From Sipunculus nudus (Eukaryota; Annelida; Sipuncula; Golfingiida; Sipunculidae), in the NCBI GenBank assembly GCA_026874595.1, contig CM049308.1, positions 24,330,367-24,394,366 of the forward strand: DNA of 64,000 nucleotides, given 5' to 3'. Made by a program: the position numbers and the translations under genes. Shown here piece after piece: positions 34,728-47,400 of this stretch; position 1 is the stretch's first letter, and each line of letters starts with the position of its first letter. The notes under the pieces are model-generated. The model was not told the DNA's origin and searched no databases. It worked only from the letters and a program-made list of their open reading frames with translations.

Positions 34728-34730
34728 ATA
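34540..34730 (+). repeat. Hairpin repeat and (TA)n, inner copy of the right arm
   Basis: 66-bp near-palindrome at 34557-34622, tail CTTTACCTACACTTCGACTA, then (TA)n at about 34676-34725. Same orientation as 22796-23007. Confidence 0.85.
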
Positions 34731-35639
34731 GTTAGTGGATGTTGATGTCAGCGTTTTTAACGGTATCTAATTTTGGTATTTCCTTCAACACTTATCATTA
34801 TATTTAACATGTTTTGCATGCTATCCGTTCTTTAATATTCACATAAAATAGCTGCATTCTTACTCGCCAGTAGCAAATCATTTCATATTAGTTTTCCCAT
34901 GTCATTGTGCGTCGATGTGTTTAATCAGATGGTCGCATTGATCGCATTCATGATATAAAGAAAACATAATTTTATGGACCCCTCAACCAGTTCATCAATT
35001 TCATATTTGTTCTAAACACATCTATTTTATGTTATTTCATTATAATCTGAAACTGAATATAGTAATCGAATGCCCTTCGGGATTTGAGATCATTATCGAA
35101 TATAACTGCATTTTTTTCATTTAAAACATCCAATGCTCATTTTTCAAATCAGTTAATTGTGGTTCATGTGTCATTATCTTTTTAATATTATATAGAGTCG
35201 GACAAAGCGTTGAGTCCTTGTATGTTCATCTAAATGTTCACTTACTATTCGATGCACCTTCTCATTTTTATTATATGCTTTTTGTCCATGATAAAAAAAA
35301 TTATCCCTTTTCTTTTACATGCTCAAATATCATTTCAATTTCTTTTGGTAATAATGGTGAATAATACTATTTCTGGTATGAAATATATAATTCTTATGAT
35401 TGCTATTATATTGATATAAGCAACAATTAAAATACGTTTGACAGTGAGTTTGATAAATATCAAAACCTTGGTATTTTGAAATATTATTCACTCAACATCA
35501 GTTATATTGATCCATTAACCTCAATCATTCTAAATGTTTATTCTCTTGCATATATATATTATACATGATTTTAAATTTTAATGGTTATATTACTTTGCAC
35601 ATGAATAACTATATTCAATACAATATACACTAGTCCCTT

Positions 35640-35643
35640 CTAG

Positions 35644-35687
<44 letters not shown>

Positions 35688-35844
35688 AGTAACGCCTGGG
35701 CGTTCCTAATTACCACATGAACTGACGAATAAGCCTGTACGCTTCGAAAAACCGTGTGATAATGAACAAGTTAATCTAAAAGGCGTCATCCTTACTCTTT
35801 ACCTACACTTGGACTACAAGCTAATACGACTATACCATTTATCG

Positions 35845-35883
<39 letters not shown>

Positions 35884-35945
35884 GCTAACAATAATATATG
35901 TTTATATATATATATATATTTATATATATCCTAGCCTAGAAATGT
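35640..35945 (+). repeat. (TA)n and expanded hairpin repeat, right arm
   Basis: Mirror of 30560-30835. Holds AAGAGTAACGCC, a different centre with ACTGACGAATAAGCCTGTAC, then GGCGTCATCC, the tail CTTTACCTACACTTGGACTA and (TA)n. Confidence 0.75.
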
Positions 35946-37129
35946 TCACACAACTTCATTGTTATGATCCAATCGTCTAACAGTAATGCACCGTAGTTGA
36001 AGCATTTCGCTGACTTTTGTTCAGTTTTACTTTAAAATATAACAGTTTCGGAGGGATCATTTGAAAAGAATTTGTCTATGTAAAAGTTACCCGAGTAAGA
36101 AACCTGCCAGCATTCAGCTTCTAGGCGCCAAGGGCACCTTTCTTTGTTTTGTCACATAGAGGCGGTGCCAGTTTTCTTTTCAGCAAATCAATCTGAAAAA
36201 TTACTAAAAAAATTAGTATATTGATTGTCTGTATATTCTTGCGTTTGACGTGCCATGCAGCACAGGGCTGATATTTGGCCCACTCGGGATGTGTGGCTGA
36301 TACCGATGCATATAAATGGTAAACACATAATAAGGTCTTAAGTTAAAGGTCCTAACGTTTATGGCTATTACTTTGATCTCTGTGTATGTCACGTTGAATA
36401 GTAATTTTGAGACGACAATTAAGACTCATTACAAATACGATATGTCCCCTCCTATGTCAACAAATCATCAGTGAATATAAATTTAAAACATTGTGGCCTC
36501 ACTGAAAAAAACACATAAAGACAATTAAGATGCCGGCGGTATTCTTTCCCGCATTATAATATTATCAATGAAATGAAAACTCGCACGCTTGTCCTTTACT
36601 ATGACATTCTCATCGGCTTTATTTTCGTGGTGGTGCTTTTAAACCCATCGGGCAAACTGAAAATGAACTATCAGCCATTTGTCAACAATAAATGTAGCTA
36701 AAACTAGAATCGCATTTGTCATGTTTGATGAGGGTAAATAGGATTCCTCGATCTTTGTCTTTAAATCTGCAAAAACATATTGAATTGACGGGATCCTACT
36801 GAATGCTGTGGGGAAATTTCGGCCGTTAGTAACCTCGGTAAGGTTGCTTTGTTACCTCGCCGAATACAGTCTTCACTAAATTTGCACTTGTTTTAAAAAG
36901 TAATTTATTGGTGATATCTAAAGATTTGAGCACCTGTCATAGTCGGAGGAATATCTTTCCCAACCATTTATTACTTACCTAATATAATCGACAATGTTTT
37001 AAGTTACAAACCTAGAACTAGAATGGCTTTTTTTCGCACGTGCAAAAAAAGATGCCCCCCTACCCCCCCCCCCCCCCCCCCCTCCGCTTCGCCCCCGTCT
37101 GCATATAGGTTATATCAATGAAGACACGG

Positions 37130-37860
37130 AAAGAGATCTGACCCTGTCAAGGTCACCAGTTTTCAAGCACATCCACGATTTTTGTAGGAACAATCAGTGT
37201 TTCACATTTGGGAGGAAAATATCCAATCCTTCAAAAGTTATCGCGTTCACAAGACAATAACCATAATTTGGCTGATTTGACCTTGAAGATAATGGTGAAG
37301 GTCACCATCTTTTGCACTCCTTCGCGAACTTTGAAGGAACAATCGGTGTACCAAATTAGAGGATAAAATGTGAAATACTTCAAAAGTTATGGAGCTTCAC
37401 AATAACTTTTCATTTCGGCAGATTCGGCCATGAAGATGAAGGTCAAGATCACTGGGTTTAGAAATTTTGGGAGATATCAGTAGGATTCATTAGTGTGTCA
37501 TATTCGGCGGAAAATAGGCAGCTGTTAAATATAACCCAAAAAGTTTTACATTTCGGCAGATTTTCCCTAAAAGATGAAGGTCTATGTCACCGGGTATTGT
37601 TCCTTGTCCGAGGATTTGGTAGGAACCATTAGTGTCATATTTTTTGAGGAAAATATGCAGCCCTTGAAATTTTATCGCGATCACAAAATATCCTACAAAA
37701 AATTAAATTGTTGGCAGATATGACCTTAAAAGTGAAGGTTTTGGTCACCGGGTTTTGTTTCTCGTCCGAGATTTTGGTGGGAACCATCATTGTTTTAAAT
37801 TTTTGATGAAAATAAGCAGCCCTTCAAAAGTTTTCGCGTTCACAAGATATCCTACAGACG
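37130..37860. repeat. Mirror copy of the ~150-bp diverged tandem repeat
   Basis: Reverse-complement counterpart of 28640-29370 with scattered differences. Confidence 0.7.
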
Positions 37861-38089
37861 ACAACAACAACAGACGACTGCACTGAAAACAACATGTCAC
37901 CCTGTGAGGGTGGGAGATATTACAATATAAAGGCTTACTCTGATATAAATGTATTTAGTGTATAAGTGTATTTTGGTATTGGTAGATGGGAGCTTTTGCC
38001 ATGGTGTGTCGTCCGTCCGTCGTCTATCCTACGTCGTCTTTCAGTTAACAACACAGAAATGACTGGACTGATACAATGACCGAAATGCG

Positions 38090-38152
<63 letters not shown>

Positions 38153-38275
38153 TATTATTAATAATAATAATAATAATAATAAGTTTTACAGCAGTGTTAG
38201 TCTGTAATTGGAGTGAAGGTAAAGAAAAAGAGTGACGCTTTTTAGACAGCCGTCACTCTTTATCTTAACCTTCTA

Positions 38276-38325
<50 letters not shown>
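38090..38325 (-). repeat. (TA)n, (TAA)n and short hairpin repeat, right arm
   Basis: Mirror of 28145-28410. Short hairpin at about 38230-38258 (GAGTGACGC ... GTCACTC) between (TA)n runs. Confidence 0.8.
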
Positions 38326-38329
<4 letters not shown>

Positions 38330-39653
38330 TACAGAACAAAATTATTTTTTGTTTGTGAATTATCGCGCTAGTGCTAGATCGGACATCTTGTCACGCAGTC
38401 TTGGTTTGGTAAACAGAAACAAATGGACTGTTTATACACACATACAAACATTAAACCGTATAAAATCGGTGAAACCGGATTTATTAGAAACTCATTATAG
38501 CTTTGTTGGGAAACTTTTGCCAACAGCAAAAATGATATAAAATTGTGAGATGGTACACATTTTATTGCAAATAAATATGTACCATTTACATCTAAGGCGC
38601 CTTGAGCGTTTTCAATGGAATAATAATCAATTTTATGTGTCCTTCCAAATATGATTGCAAGTGGTGACAAAATTTTGCGTCATTGGTTAAACTCTCCAAC
38701 TGCATGCTCAATAGTACAAACCTCCGCCATGTGGGGTCCCTATTGTATGTTAAAGTGAGTCGCAAGTGACCTTACGAGGTCAAGTAACAATGGAAATTCT
38801 AATCCAAATTCCGAAGCAATAATAAATCTAAGGACATTGCATGCAAATAGTGTGGGCATATAAGATATTAAGAATAAATTATAAAATCTAAAATAATGTG
38901 TAATATAAACACTTCAACATAAGATATGCCCAACAAGATTTAGAATACCTGTTTACGCTGAAGGAGCCATGGCGTCTACATGTACGTATAAGTAAATTTT
39001 ATCATGTATGTAATCAATCCCAGGACTGCATTAAAAAAAATTCAACCACCTATCCTTCACATGAGAGCTTTGTAGTTTTGGCACAACCCTGGTGGTAATA
39101 AGATAAACTATTTCCAAGCAAACTAAACTATGGCATTGTTTGAGTGTCCATCAATCAGAAATGATAAAAGAAAAGGATAAGCCCAGGGGAAACAGTGCGG
39201 CATTAAGAGCATGCTCACACAGCTGACTAGATGATAAAAAGGGTATAAGGATGTACAAGCCAGCGTGAGGCTGTTACAATCTTAAATAAACCGGATACCT
39301 GATGGAAGATAATCTGGCATGAGGAAAAACAACATTATTATGTGCAGCATTAAATATAACGCTTCCTCGTCATTTGTAACTGAAGGATTTGACCTAGAAG
39401 ACGATGGAGGATTTACATGTGAACAACATTTTGAATAAGAAACAAATAAGAAATAAAAAGAGTAAGTATAATTGGATACGAATCCACACATGTGACATTT
39501 GGATAGAGAATGATGACAGACTTTCACTATTTTGTGAAACCGTGTAATATCAAAGAAAACCCAAGGGAGAAGGTTTTTTAGCAGTCCTTATCATCGATGT
39601 TCGGATATAATAATCAAATATAACTTGGGATAATTCGTACAAATAAGTTAACC

Positions 39654-41360
39654 ATGGCAGGAAGATCTGTTATTATCATATATGTGTTCAGTTTCATCCT
39701 TCTTCAATTTACATTCGCTAATAGTGAGCGGCTGATTGGAACGGTTTATGCGAAACACGGTTGGTCAGGGTTTGTGATCAACAGAACCTGGACAGAAATA
39801 CGATTTGAATTTAAAGCTAACGTATCATTGGGAAGATCTTCTGAATGTGGCTCTTTAAAGGTCCATTTTTTCCTGTCCGAACCAAGTCACAAGTTACCCC
39901 CGGTGACATGTGAAGAGCTTAAGGAAAATGCAACGTTTAAACGTGTTATCGGTCGAACGTACTTTCTAATGGATTGCTCTTACACAGAGGGCAAAACGTG
40001 TACCTGCTCTTCCCATTTAGTCGCACCATACTTTCAAATTCGATCTCGCACATATATTGGATTTGACGGTTGCGCCATGGGAATTCATCTTACGATAAAA
40101 TATGACATGGATCTTATGCCTCTTAAATATACATGCACGGCGCCTTCACCTACTTTTCCTTGTACAAATAAAGGTGTGGCGAAAAGATATTTAAAAGACA
40201 ATGAAACTACTCAACAATTAATATTATTTTTGAGTGACTTGTCGGTGAATATTATTGTTAAGGCGGCCGACAGAATCACATGTTACCCGCATATAGCAGA
40301 AATCTTATGTCGGGTAAAATACCCAAACTGCCCGGGGGATAATAACACTATCATTTGCCGTGAGGCATGTGAAGACCTCGTGACAGCATGCCATACTATG
40401 TTGACAACAGTTGGGGGAGTGCCCTTTGCTGACGGATTATGTCCATTGTTACCCTCACTGCGACACGGCAGGAAATGCTGGTACAAAGCGCCGGACTGTG
40501 GAGAACCGCCAAATGTCACGCATGCGCAGGCAACAATTGTACATTATAATTACAATCATTATTCTGTATTATATAAATGTAAGGAAAGTTACAGATTGGT
40601 CGGAGCTGCAGAGATCAAATGTTTGTTATCTGGAAAATGGAAAAGGACTGCACCAACGTGCATAAAAGACAAAAAGCTGCCATTGATTGGAATAATTGTA
40701 TCATCCTTGATCGCAGCCTTCCTCAATCTCTTTGCTGGACTGGTTGTGTATTTCCGCAGAGAAATGCTAGCAGTGGCATATGTACGATTCGGCTGTACTA
40801 TTGGTAGACGTTTTGAGAAGCGCCGACGTTACGCTGCCTATATTGTGTCAGAAGGCGAAGATGCTGACGGTTTCGTGGTTGAAACTTTACTGCCCGTCCT
40901 TGAAGAGGATTATGGTTTATCAGTTCTTGCGAATGTAAGGGATGGAATTTTGGGGGCATCATTGCAAGAAGACTGTTATATTGCAATGAAGGAATGTTCC
41001 CGCGCAGTGTTTGTGATCAGCCAAGAGTTTTTGAAGTCTCCGTCACTCCAACAATTGTTTCAGCAGGTTGAGGATTATGAGGAAGCTATCCCAGGATTCC
41101 GCATTATCATACTTCTTGACAAGTCCTGTAGAAGAGAGAAAACAAGAAACAAGTCGCTCGACGCCTACCTGAACGCGGGTATCTTTCTTTCGCCAGACAA
41201 GTCCTGTTTCATTGAGAAACTGCTGTACCACCTACCTTCCTATAAACAGGATGAAACGGATACCCCTGAGTTTGAAAAGCAAGGGAAGAGGACAAGAAGG
41301 GATGTGTCTGTTGCGGCACAACCTGACGAAAACACCCCTTTATTAAATAAAACGTATTGA
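39654..41360 (+). CDS. Frizzled-CRD/sushi/TIR transmembrane receptor, right-arm copy
   Basis: Single-exon 568-residue frame, same length and domain order as the left-arm gene: signal peptide, six-Cys ectodomain, ten-Cys Frizzled CRD, sushi, transmembrane helix, TIR, ENTPLL tail. Nine residues differ (positions 11 M/V, 25 K/E, 124 P/A, 128 K/Q, 272 S/G, 292 H/Q, 353 V/I, 515 G/D, 566 N/K; left/right). No Cys and no TIR core motif is changed, so both copies look functional. The start codon has the same AACCATGG context. Transcribed outward, towards the satellite block. Confidence 0.9.
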   Translation: MAGRSVIIIYVFSFILLQFTFANSERLIGTVYAKHGWSGFVINRTWTEIRFEFKANVSLGRSSECGSLKVHFFLSEPSHKLPPVTCEELKENATFKRVIGRTYFLMDCSYTEGKTCTCSSHLVAPYFQIRSRTYIGFDGCAMGIHLTIKYDMDLMPLKYTCTAPSPTFPCTNKGVAKRYLKDNETTQQLILFLSDLSVNIIVKAADRITCYPHIAEILCRVKYPNCPGDNNTIICREACEDLVTACHTMLTTVGGVPFADGLCPLLPSLRHGRKCWYKAPDCGEPPNVTHAQATIVHYNYNHYSVLYKCKESYRLVGAAEIKCLLSGKWKRTAPTCIKDKKLPLIGIIVSSLIAAFLNLFAGLVVYFRREMLAVAYVRFGCTIGRRFEKRRRYAAYIVSEGEDADGFVVETLLPVLEEDYGLSVLANVRDGILGASLQEDCYIAMKECSRAVFVISQEFLKSPSLQQLFQQVEDYEEAIPGFRIIILLDKSCRREKTRNKSLDAYLNAGIFLSPDKSCFIEKLLYHLPSYKQDETDTPEFEKQGKRTRRDVSVAAQPDENTPLLNKTY

Positions 41361-42784
41361 AATGACACATATTCAATCATCGTCTTATGTATGTATCATT
41401 CCAGATTCTATATAGAAGGTATAGATATACAAAATGAATGCATACAATAGTATATTATATTCTCTGTAAATATGTCGTGTACGTGAGTAAGTGAGTTCTA
41501 CAGATACCACCTTTGCACAATGACTGTTCCTATAAATGATACATTTATATATGTATTATAGCCTATTAACATAAATCCTGCAAGTTTAACCTGTGTTCTT
41601 ACAGATATTTTTAAAAATGGCCAGAGTACTTTAAATACATTGCCTGGTATATCAACTAGCTCCATGGGCTGTTAAGTGTGTGCCCGTAAAAAAAGACCAG
41701 CTTTGGTATAATTTGTCGCTTTGGCAGCTGCTTTTTAAAGTCCAAACTAAGATGTATTGTTGTTTAAAGAATCATGTGCCCAATGAAGTGGCTGCACAGA
41801 TCGAAATGGTAAATAGACGAAAGGACTATGCTAAAACTTTTAAATAATAACTGCAAATATGTAAAATTCGTTATAAGGTGGATATTGACAACATGTTTAT
41901 GAAGTTTATATTGCTGCGATGTCTGTCAAGTGCCAGTGCCTTTGAGTAAAAGTTACATAAAATGTCAATTTTGACGTTTAGAATATTTCATGGAACTCAT
42001 ATCAATGAACCTTATAACATATGGAGCAATACTGTACGATTAAACGTTTTTCGCTTACAGATTATTCCAACTCTGTTTCCTGTCTCTATTCAAAAGTACC
42101 AAAATGACCACATTCACGTTTCTGTATCAGTGGCATTGAATTTTCTTCTTCACTTACTAACAATTGTGTTATTCATTCCCAACTTCTAGACCTTACCTGT
42201 CTCAGAGTACCTGGTGTTAATCTCGGGCTGACAAATTCGGTTAACACAGATTTCCACGAGTTAGTCCAAAAGAAACCGATTGTGCAATAGCAGTTTCTCA
42301 ACCAAAGTTACCAGCCACCTCGCCGATTAGTTTGGAGCACTTCAACTGTGGGTAGGGGAATGTATTCGCGTTCTTCTTTAGAAATAACTGACTTTCAGCG
42401 ATATCCCCTCCGTCAGCTAGCTTGTTACATAAAGTGAACATTAAACATAGAATGTTCCTACTTAGAGAAAAGACCGTCACAGTGAGGGTAGTTCATCTTT
42501 GATTTTGTTTCAAAATAAACCCTTCAAGCGGTTCATTACCCTGGTCAACTTCGGCAAAGTCTAGACAAATAACTTCAAGGTGTATCATGAGATGAAATAT
42601 TGATGGATGAAGGAAAAAGTTTACTTGAAGAAAGTAAAAGATTTTTAATAATAAAAGGATTTTTATATTTAAAGCAACAATGACTAGTTTAAGCAAATTT
42701 ACAACAGGATTCTGTCAAAAGGTCTCCTTTGGTCTATCGCTGAAACATATAAATGTAACGTCACGAGTCGAGGGCATGCAACCA
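41361..42784. other. 3' flank of the right-arm receptor gene
   Basis: Mirror of about 23711-25123. No gene recognised. Confidence 0.45.
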
Positions 42785-42960
42785 GTTCATAGGCGTGTTA
42801 GGGTTAGGTGCCAACAGCAGTTTAACGTAGCAACTAGTGTATAGGCGGGTAAAGAGCCATCAAGTTCACATAACAACCAGTGTATGGGCGGGTGAAGTGC
42901 CATCAACAGTCTAACGCAACAACTAGTGTATGGGCGGTTCAGGATGAAATCAACAGTCTC
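42785..42960. repeat. Mirror copy of the ~46-bp tandem repeat
   Basis: Reverse-complement counterpart of 23545-23710. Confidence 0.65.
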
Positions 42961-43588
42961 GGGAATTCTAACGTGTTTTGAAGGGCCAGGTGCCATCTGC
43001 TAAATACCGCAAACTGCTAAAGTGCAGGCGTAGTCATGTTTTCACTGAACTATACGTAAGTTATTTTGACAACTGTACCATAAACGTATTTCCATTTTTT
43101 AAAGAGTAGTTAAACGTTCACAATCGTCGACAATTTTAATAAAGTTCACTAATGACAAAAACGTGCTTACGATCAGGAGTCTGCTTGTAGAAAATTTCAA
43201 TAGGTGCCTCAAAATTTATATTATAAGTATGACCTGACTCCTAATTCAAATTTGCTGCATGATATTACAACTTACATAGACAAATGTTTATATTATATAT
43301 TCTTCACCATTGCTGGTTCAACACCTTTTACACTCTAAACATCCCATTAACCTCAAACTCAATATGATACCCCTGAACTTGAAGATATGTCTGTATTTAG
43401 TTAGAGGGGATATCCCTTAGAACCCCAGGGTTCGTAGGTTTTAGTTATGATGAGTCACCGATCCAAACAGGAAGCACTATTAAAGAAGTGGCAGATCTGA
43501 TAACTGTCAACCGATATCATACATAGTATCATGTTTAGTCTAGATAACACAAGTGAATCGTGATGGATGAACCGGATTCGCGACGGAA

Positions 43589-44400
43589 TATAATCCACGC
43601 ACGAGGCATAATATACACAGCAGTATTATATTTAAACTATTACGAAAGATTTTCCCGCTTGATTACCAATTCTCGCTGGCTAAGGATATATAGACATATA
43701 AAAATCTGTGTAATGATCCTGGGATGCTTGTATGGTGTACGCAAGAATCAAATCAATGAGAATCGGTACAACCCTACGTTAAATTAACCAAAAGGTGCCC
43801 CCGTATTAACCCTGCTCTTTGATACTATAAACCTGGAGTGGGACTGAGATGGCACTGCCAGATTGGCTAACGATGGGTAATGACAGTTGTTATGCATATA
43901 TGTATATGGCCTTTTTTATTGCTCAACAATACATATAACGCATATGTAACGCGTATATATAAATACATACAGATAAATATTTAAAATCCACAATAAAACA
44001 TCATTTTCAGCTCCTTTTCAACCAAGTTAACTTTTCTAATACTTTAAATTATAATATTTGAGATCTTTAAAGATTAAATGATTCTTCGAGAAACCACAGT
44101 ATTGGTGCCCACTGAATATGTTGTTTTAACTTGTATTTTTTACTGCATTATATATTTTAATATTCAATATGGCTTTAATGATCTATTTAAATCACATTTT
44201 GGTCACCAGTTTATCTACTATAATAATACCTATAATGAGCCGATCGTGATTTTGTAATCATATTTTTCCATGTTTCTGGAATGGGCTTTAATATTAGTCC
44301 ACGGTATCTAAGGAAACCAATATGAACATGAAACCTATCCCGCTAGATCAATTAACTGTGAAGTGCTGACAATATTCTTAATATATTTTACTCATATTGT
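43589..44400. other. Unique AT-rich stretch between palindrome and satellite
   Basis: No gene recognised, and I found no counterpart elsewhere in the window. Confidence 0.45.
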
Positions 44401-47400
44401 GGATGTTCATGGTCGTGAGATCGTCGTGAAGGCAGAGAGGTCATGTTAGTGATATCTCCGTGGCAGGGAGGTCATGTTTGTGATATCATCGTGTAGGCAG
44501 GGAAGTCATGTTAGTGAGATCGTCGTGTAGGCAGGGAGGTCATGTTAGGGATATCGTCGTGTAGGCAGGGAGGTCATGTAAGTAATATCGTCGTGTAGGC
44601 AGAGAGGTCATGTTAATGATATCGTCGCGTAGGCAGGATGGTCATGGTTGTGAGATCGTCATGAAGGCAGGGAGGTCATGTTAGTTGTATCGTCGTAAAG
44701 GCAGGGAGAACATGTTAGTGATATAGTCGTGTAGAAGGGAGTTCATGCTGCTGATATCGTCGTGTAGGCAGGTAGATCATGTTAGAGAAATAGTTGTGAA
44801 GGCAAGGGAGGTCATGTTAGTAAAATCGTCGGGTAGGCAGGGAAGTCATGTTAGGGATATCGTCGTGTAGGCAGGAAGGTCTTGTTAATTATATCCTCGT
44901 GTAGGCAGGATGGTCATGGTTGTGAGATCGTCATGAAGGCAGGGAGGTCATGTTAGTTGTATCGTCGTAAAGGCAGGGAGGTCATGTTAGTGATATCGTC
45001 GTGTAGAAGGGAGGTCATGCTGGTGATATCGTCGTGTAGGCAGGCAGATCATGTTAGAGATATCGTTGTGAAGGCAAGGAAGGTCATGCTAGTAGAATCG
45101 TCGGGTAGGCAGGGAAGTCATGTTAATATTATCGTCGTGTAGGCAGGGAGGTCATGTTACTAACATCGCCGTGTAGACTAAGAGGTCATGTAAGTGATAT
45201 CGTCGTGGAGGCAGGGAGGTCATGTTTGTGACATCATCATGCAGCATGGAGGTCATGTTAATAATATCGTAATGTAGGCCGGATGGTCAAGGTTGTGAGA
45301 TCGTCGTAAAGGCAGGGAGGTCATGTTAGTGATATCACCGTGTAGGCAGGGAGGTCATGTTTGTGATATCGTCGCGTAGGCAGGGAAGTCATGTTAGTGA
45401 GATCGTCGTGTAGGCAGGGAGGTCATGTTAGGGATATCGTCGTGTAGGCAGGGAGGTCATGTAAGTAATATCGTCGTGTAGGCAGAGAGGTCATGTTAAT
45501 GATATCGTCGTGTAGGCAGGACGGTCATGGTTGTGAGATCGTCATGAAGGCAGGGAGGTCATGTTAGTGGTATCGTCGTGAAGGCAGGGAGGTCATGTTA
45601 GTGATATCGTCGTGTAGAAAGGAGGTCATGCTGGTGATATCGTCGTGTAGGCAGGTAGATCATGTTAGAGATATCGTTGTGAAGGTATGGGAGGTCATGT
45701 TAGTAATTTCGTCGGGTAGGCAGGGACGTCATGTTAGTGATACTAGTATCGTCGTGTAGGCAGGGAGGTCATGTTACTAACATCGCCGTGTAGACTAAGA
45801 GGTCATGTAAGTGATATCGTCGTGGAGGCAGGGAGGTCATGTTTGTGACATCATCATGCAGCATGGAGGTCATGTTAATAATATCGTAATATAGGCCGGA
45901 TGGTCAAGGTTGTGAGATCGTCGTAAAGGCAGGGAGGTCATGTTAGTGATATCACCGTGTAGGGAGGGAGGTCATGTTTGTGATATCGTCGCGTAGGCAG
46001 GGAAGTCATGTTAGTGAGATCGTCGTGTAGGCAGGGAGGTCATGTTAGGGATATCGTCGTGTAGGCAGGGAGGTCATGTAAGTAATATCGTCGTGTACGC
46101 AGAGAGGTCATGTTAATGATATCGTCGTGTAGGCAGGACGGTCATGGTTGTGAGATCGTCATGAAGGCAGGGAGGTCATGTTAGTGGTATCGTCGTGAAG
46201 GCAGGGAGGTCATGTTAGTGATATCGTCGTGTAGAAAGGAGGTCATGCTGGTGATATCGTCGTGTAGGCAGGTAGATCATGTTAGAGATATCGTTGTGAA
46301 GGTAAGGGAGGTCATGTTAGTAATTTCGTCGGGTAGGCAGGGACGTCATGTTAGTGATACTAGTATCGTCGTGTAGGCAGGGAGGTCATGTCAGTGATAT
46401 CGTCGTGTAGGCAGGGAGGTCATGTTAGGGATATCGCCGTGTAGGTAGGGAGGTCATGTTAATAATATCGTAATGTAGGCTGACAGGTCATGTTAGTGAT
46501 ATCGTCGTGTGGGCAGGAAGGTCATGTTAGTGATATCGTCATATAGGCAGAATGTTCATGGTCGTGAGATCGTCGTGAAGGCAGGGAGGTCATGTTAATG
46601 ATATCGTCGTGTAGGCAGGTAGGTCATGTTTGAGATATCGTCGTGTAAGAAGGGCGGTCATGTTAGTAATATCGTCGGGTAGGCAGGGAAGTCATGTTTA
46701 TATTATCGTCGTGTAGGCAGGGAGGTCATGTTACTAACATCGCCGTGTAGACTAAGAGGTCATGTAAGTGATATCGTCGTGGAGGCAGGGAGGTCATGTT
46801 TGTGACATCATCATGTAGCATTGAGGTCCTGTTAATAATATCGTAATGTAGGCCGGATGGTCAAGGTTGTGAGATCGTCGTAAAGGCAGGGAGGTCATGT
46901 TAGTGATATCACCGTGTAGGCAGGGAGGTCATGTTTGTGATATCGTCGCGTAGGCAGGGAAGTCATGTTAGTGAGATCGTCGTGTAGGCAGGGAGGTCAT
47001 GTTAGGGATATCGTCGTGTAGGCAGGGAGGTCATGTAAGTAATATCGTCGTGTAGGCAGAGAGGTCATGTTAATGATATCGTCGTGTAGGCAGGATGGTC
47101 ATGGTTGTGAGATCGTCATGAAGGCAGGGAGGTCATGTTAGTGGTATCGTCGTGAAGGCAGAGAGGTCATGTTAGTGATATCGTCGTGTAGAAAGGAGGT
47201 CATGCTGGTGATATCGTCGTGTAGGCAGGTAGAATATGTTAGAGATATCGTTGTGAAGGCAAGGGAGGTCATGTTAGTAAAATCGTCAGGTAGGCAGAGA
47301 AGTCATGTTACTGATATCGTCGTGTAGGCAGGGAGGTCATGTTACTGATATCGTCGTGTAGGCAGAGAGGTCATGTTAATGATATCGTCGTGTAGGCAGG

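Larger units (their letters stand above)
34489..43588. repeat. Right arm of the large inverted duplication (about 9.1 kb)
   Basis: Reverse-complement of 23008-34043, minus the ~2.06 kb left-arm segment and plus a ~105 bp segment at about 42960-43067. Small differences throughout, including nine amino-acid changes in the receptor, show that the arms are not an identical read-through copy. Confidence 0.9.

Noticed and set aside
44957-45142. Short plus-strand frame with repeated VMLVISSCR-type units
   Set aside because: A by-product of the 34-bp satellite.
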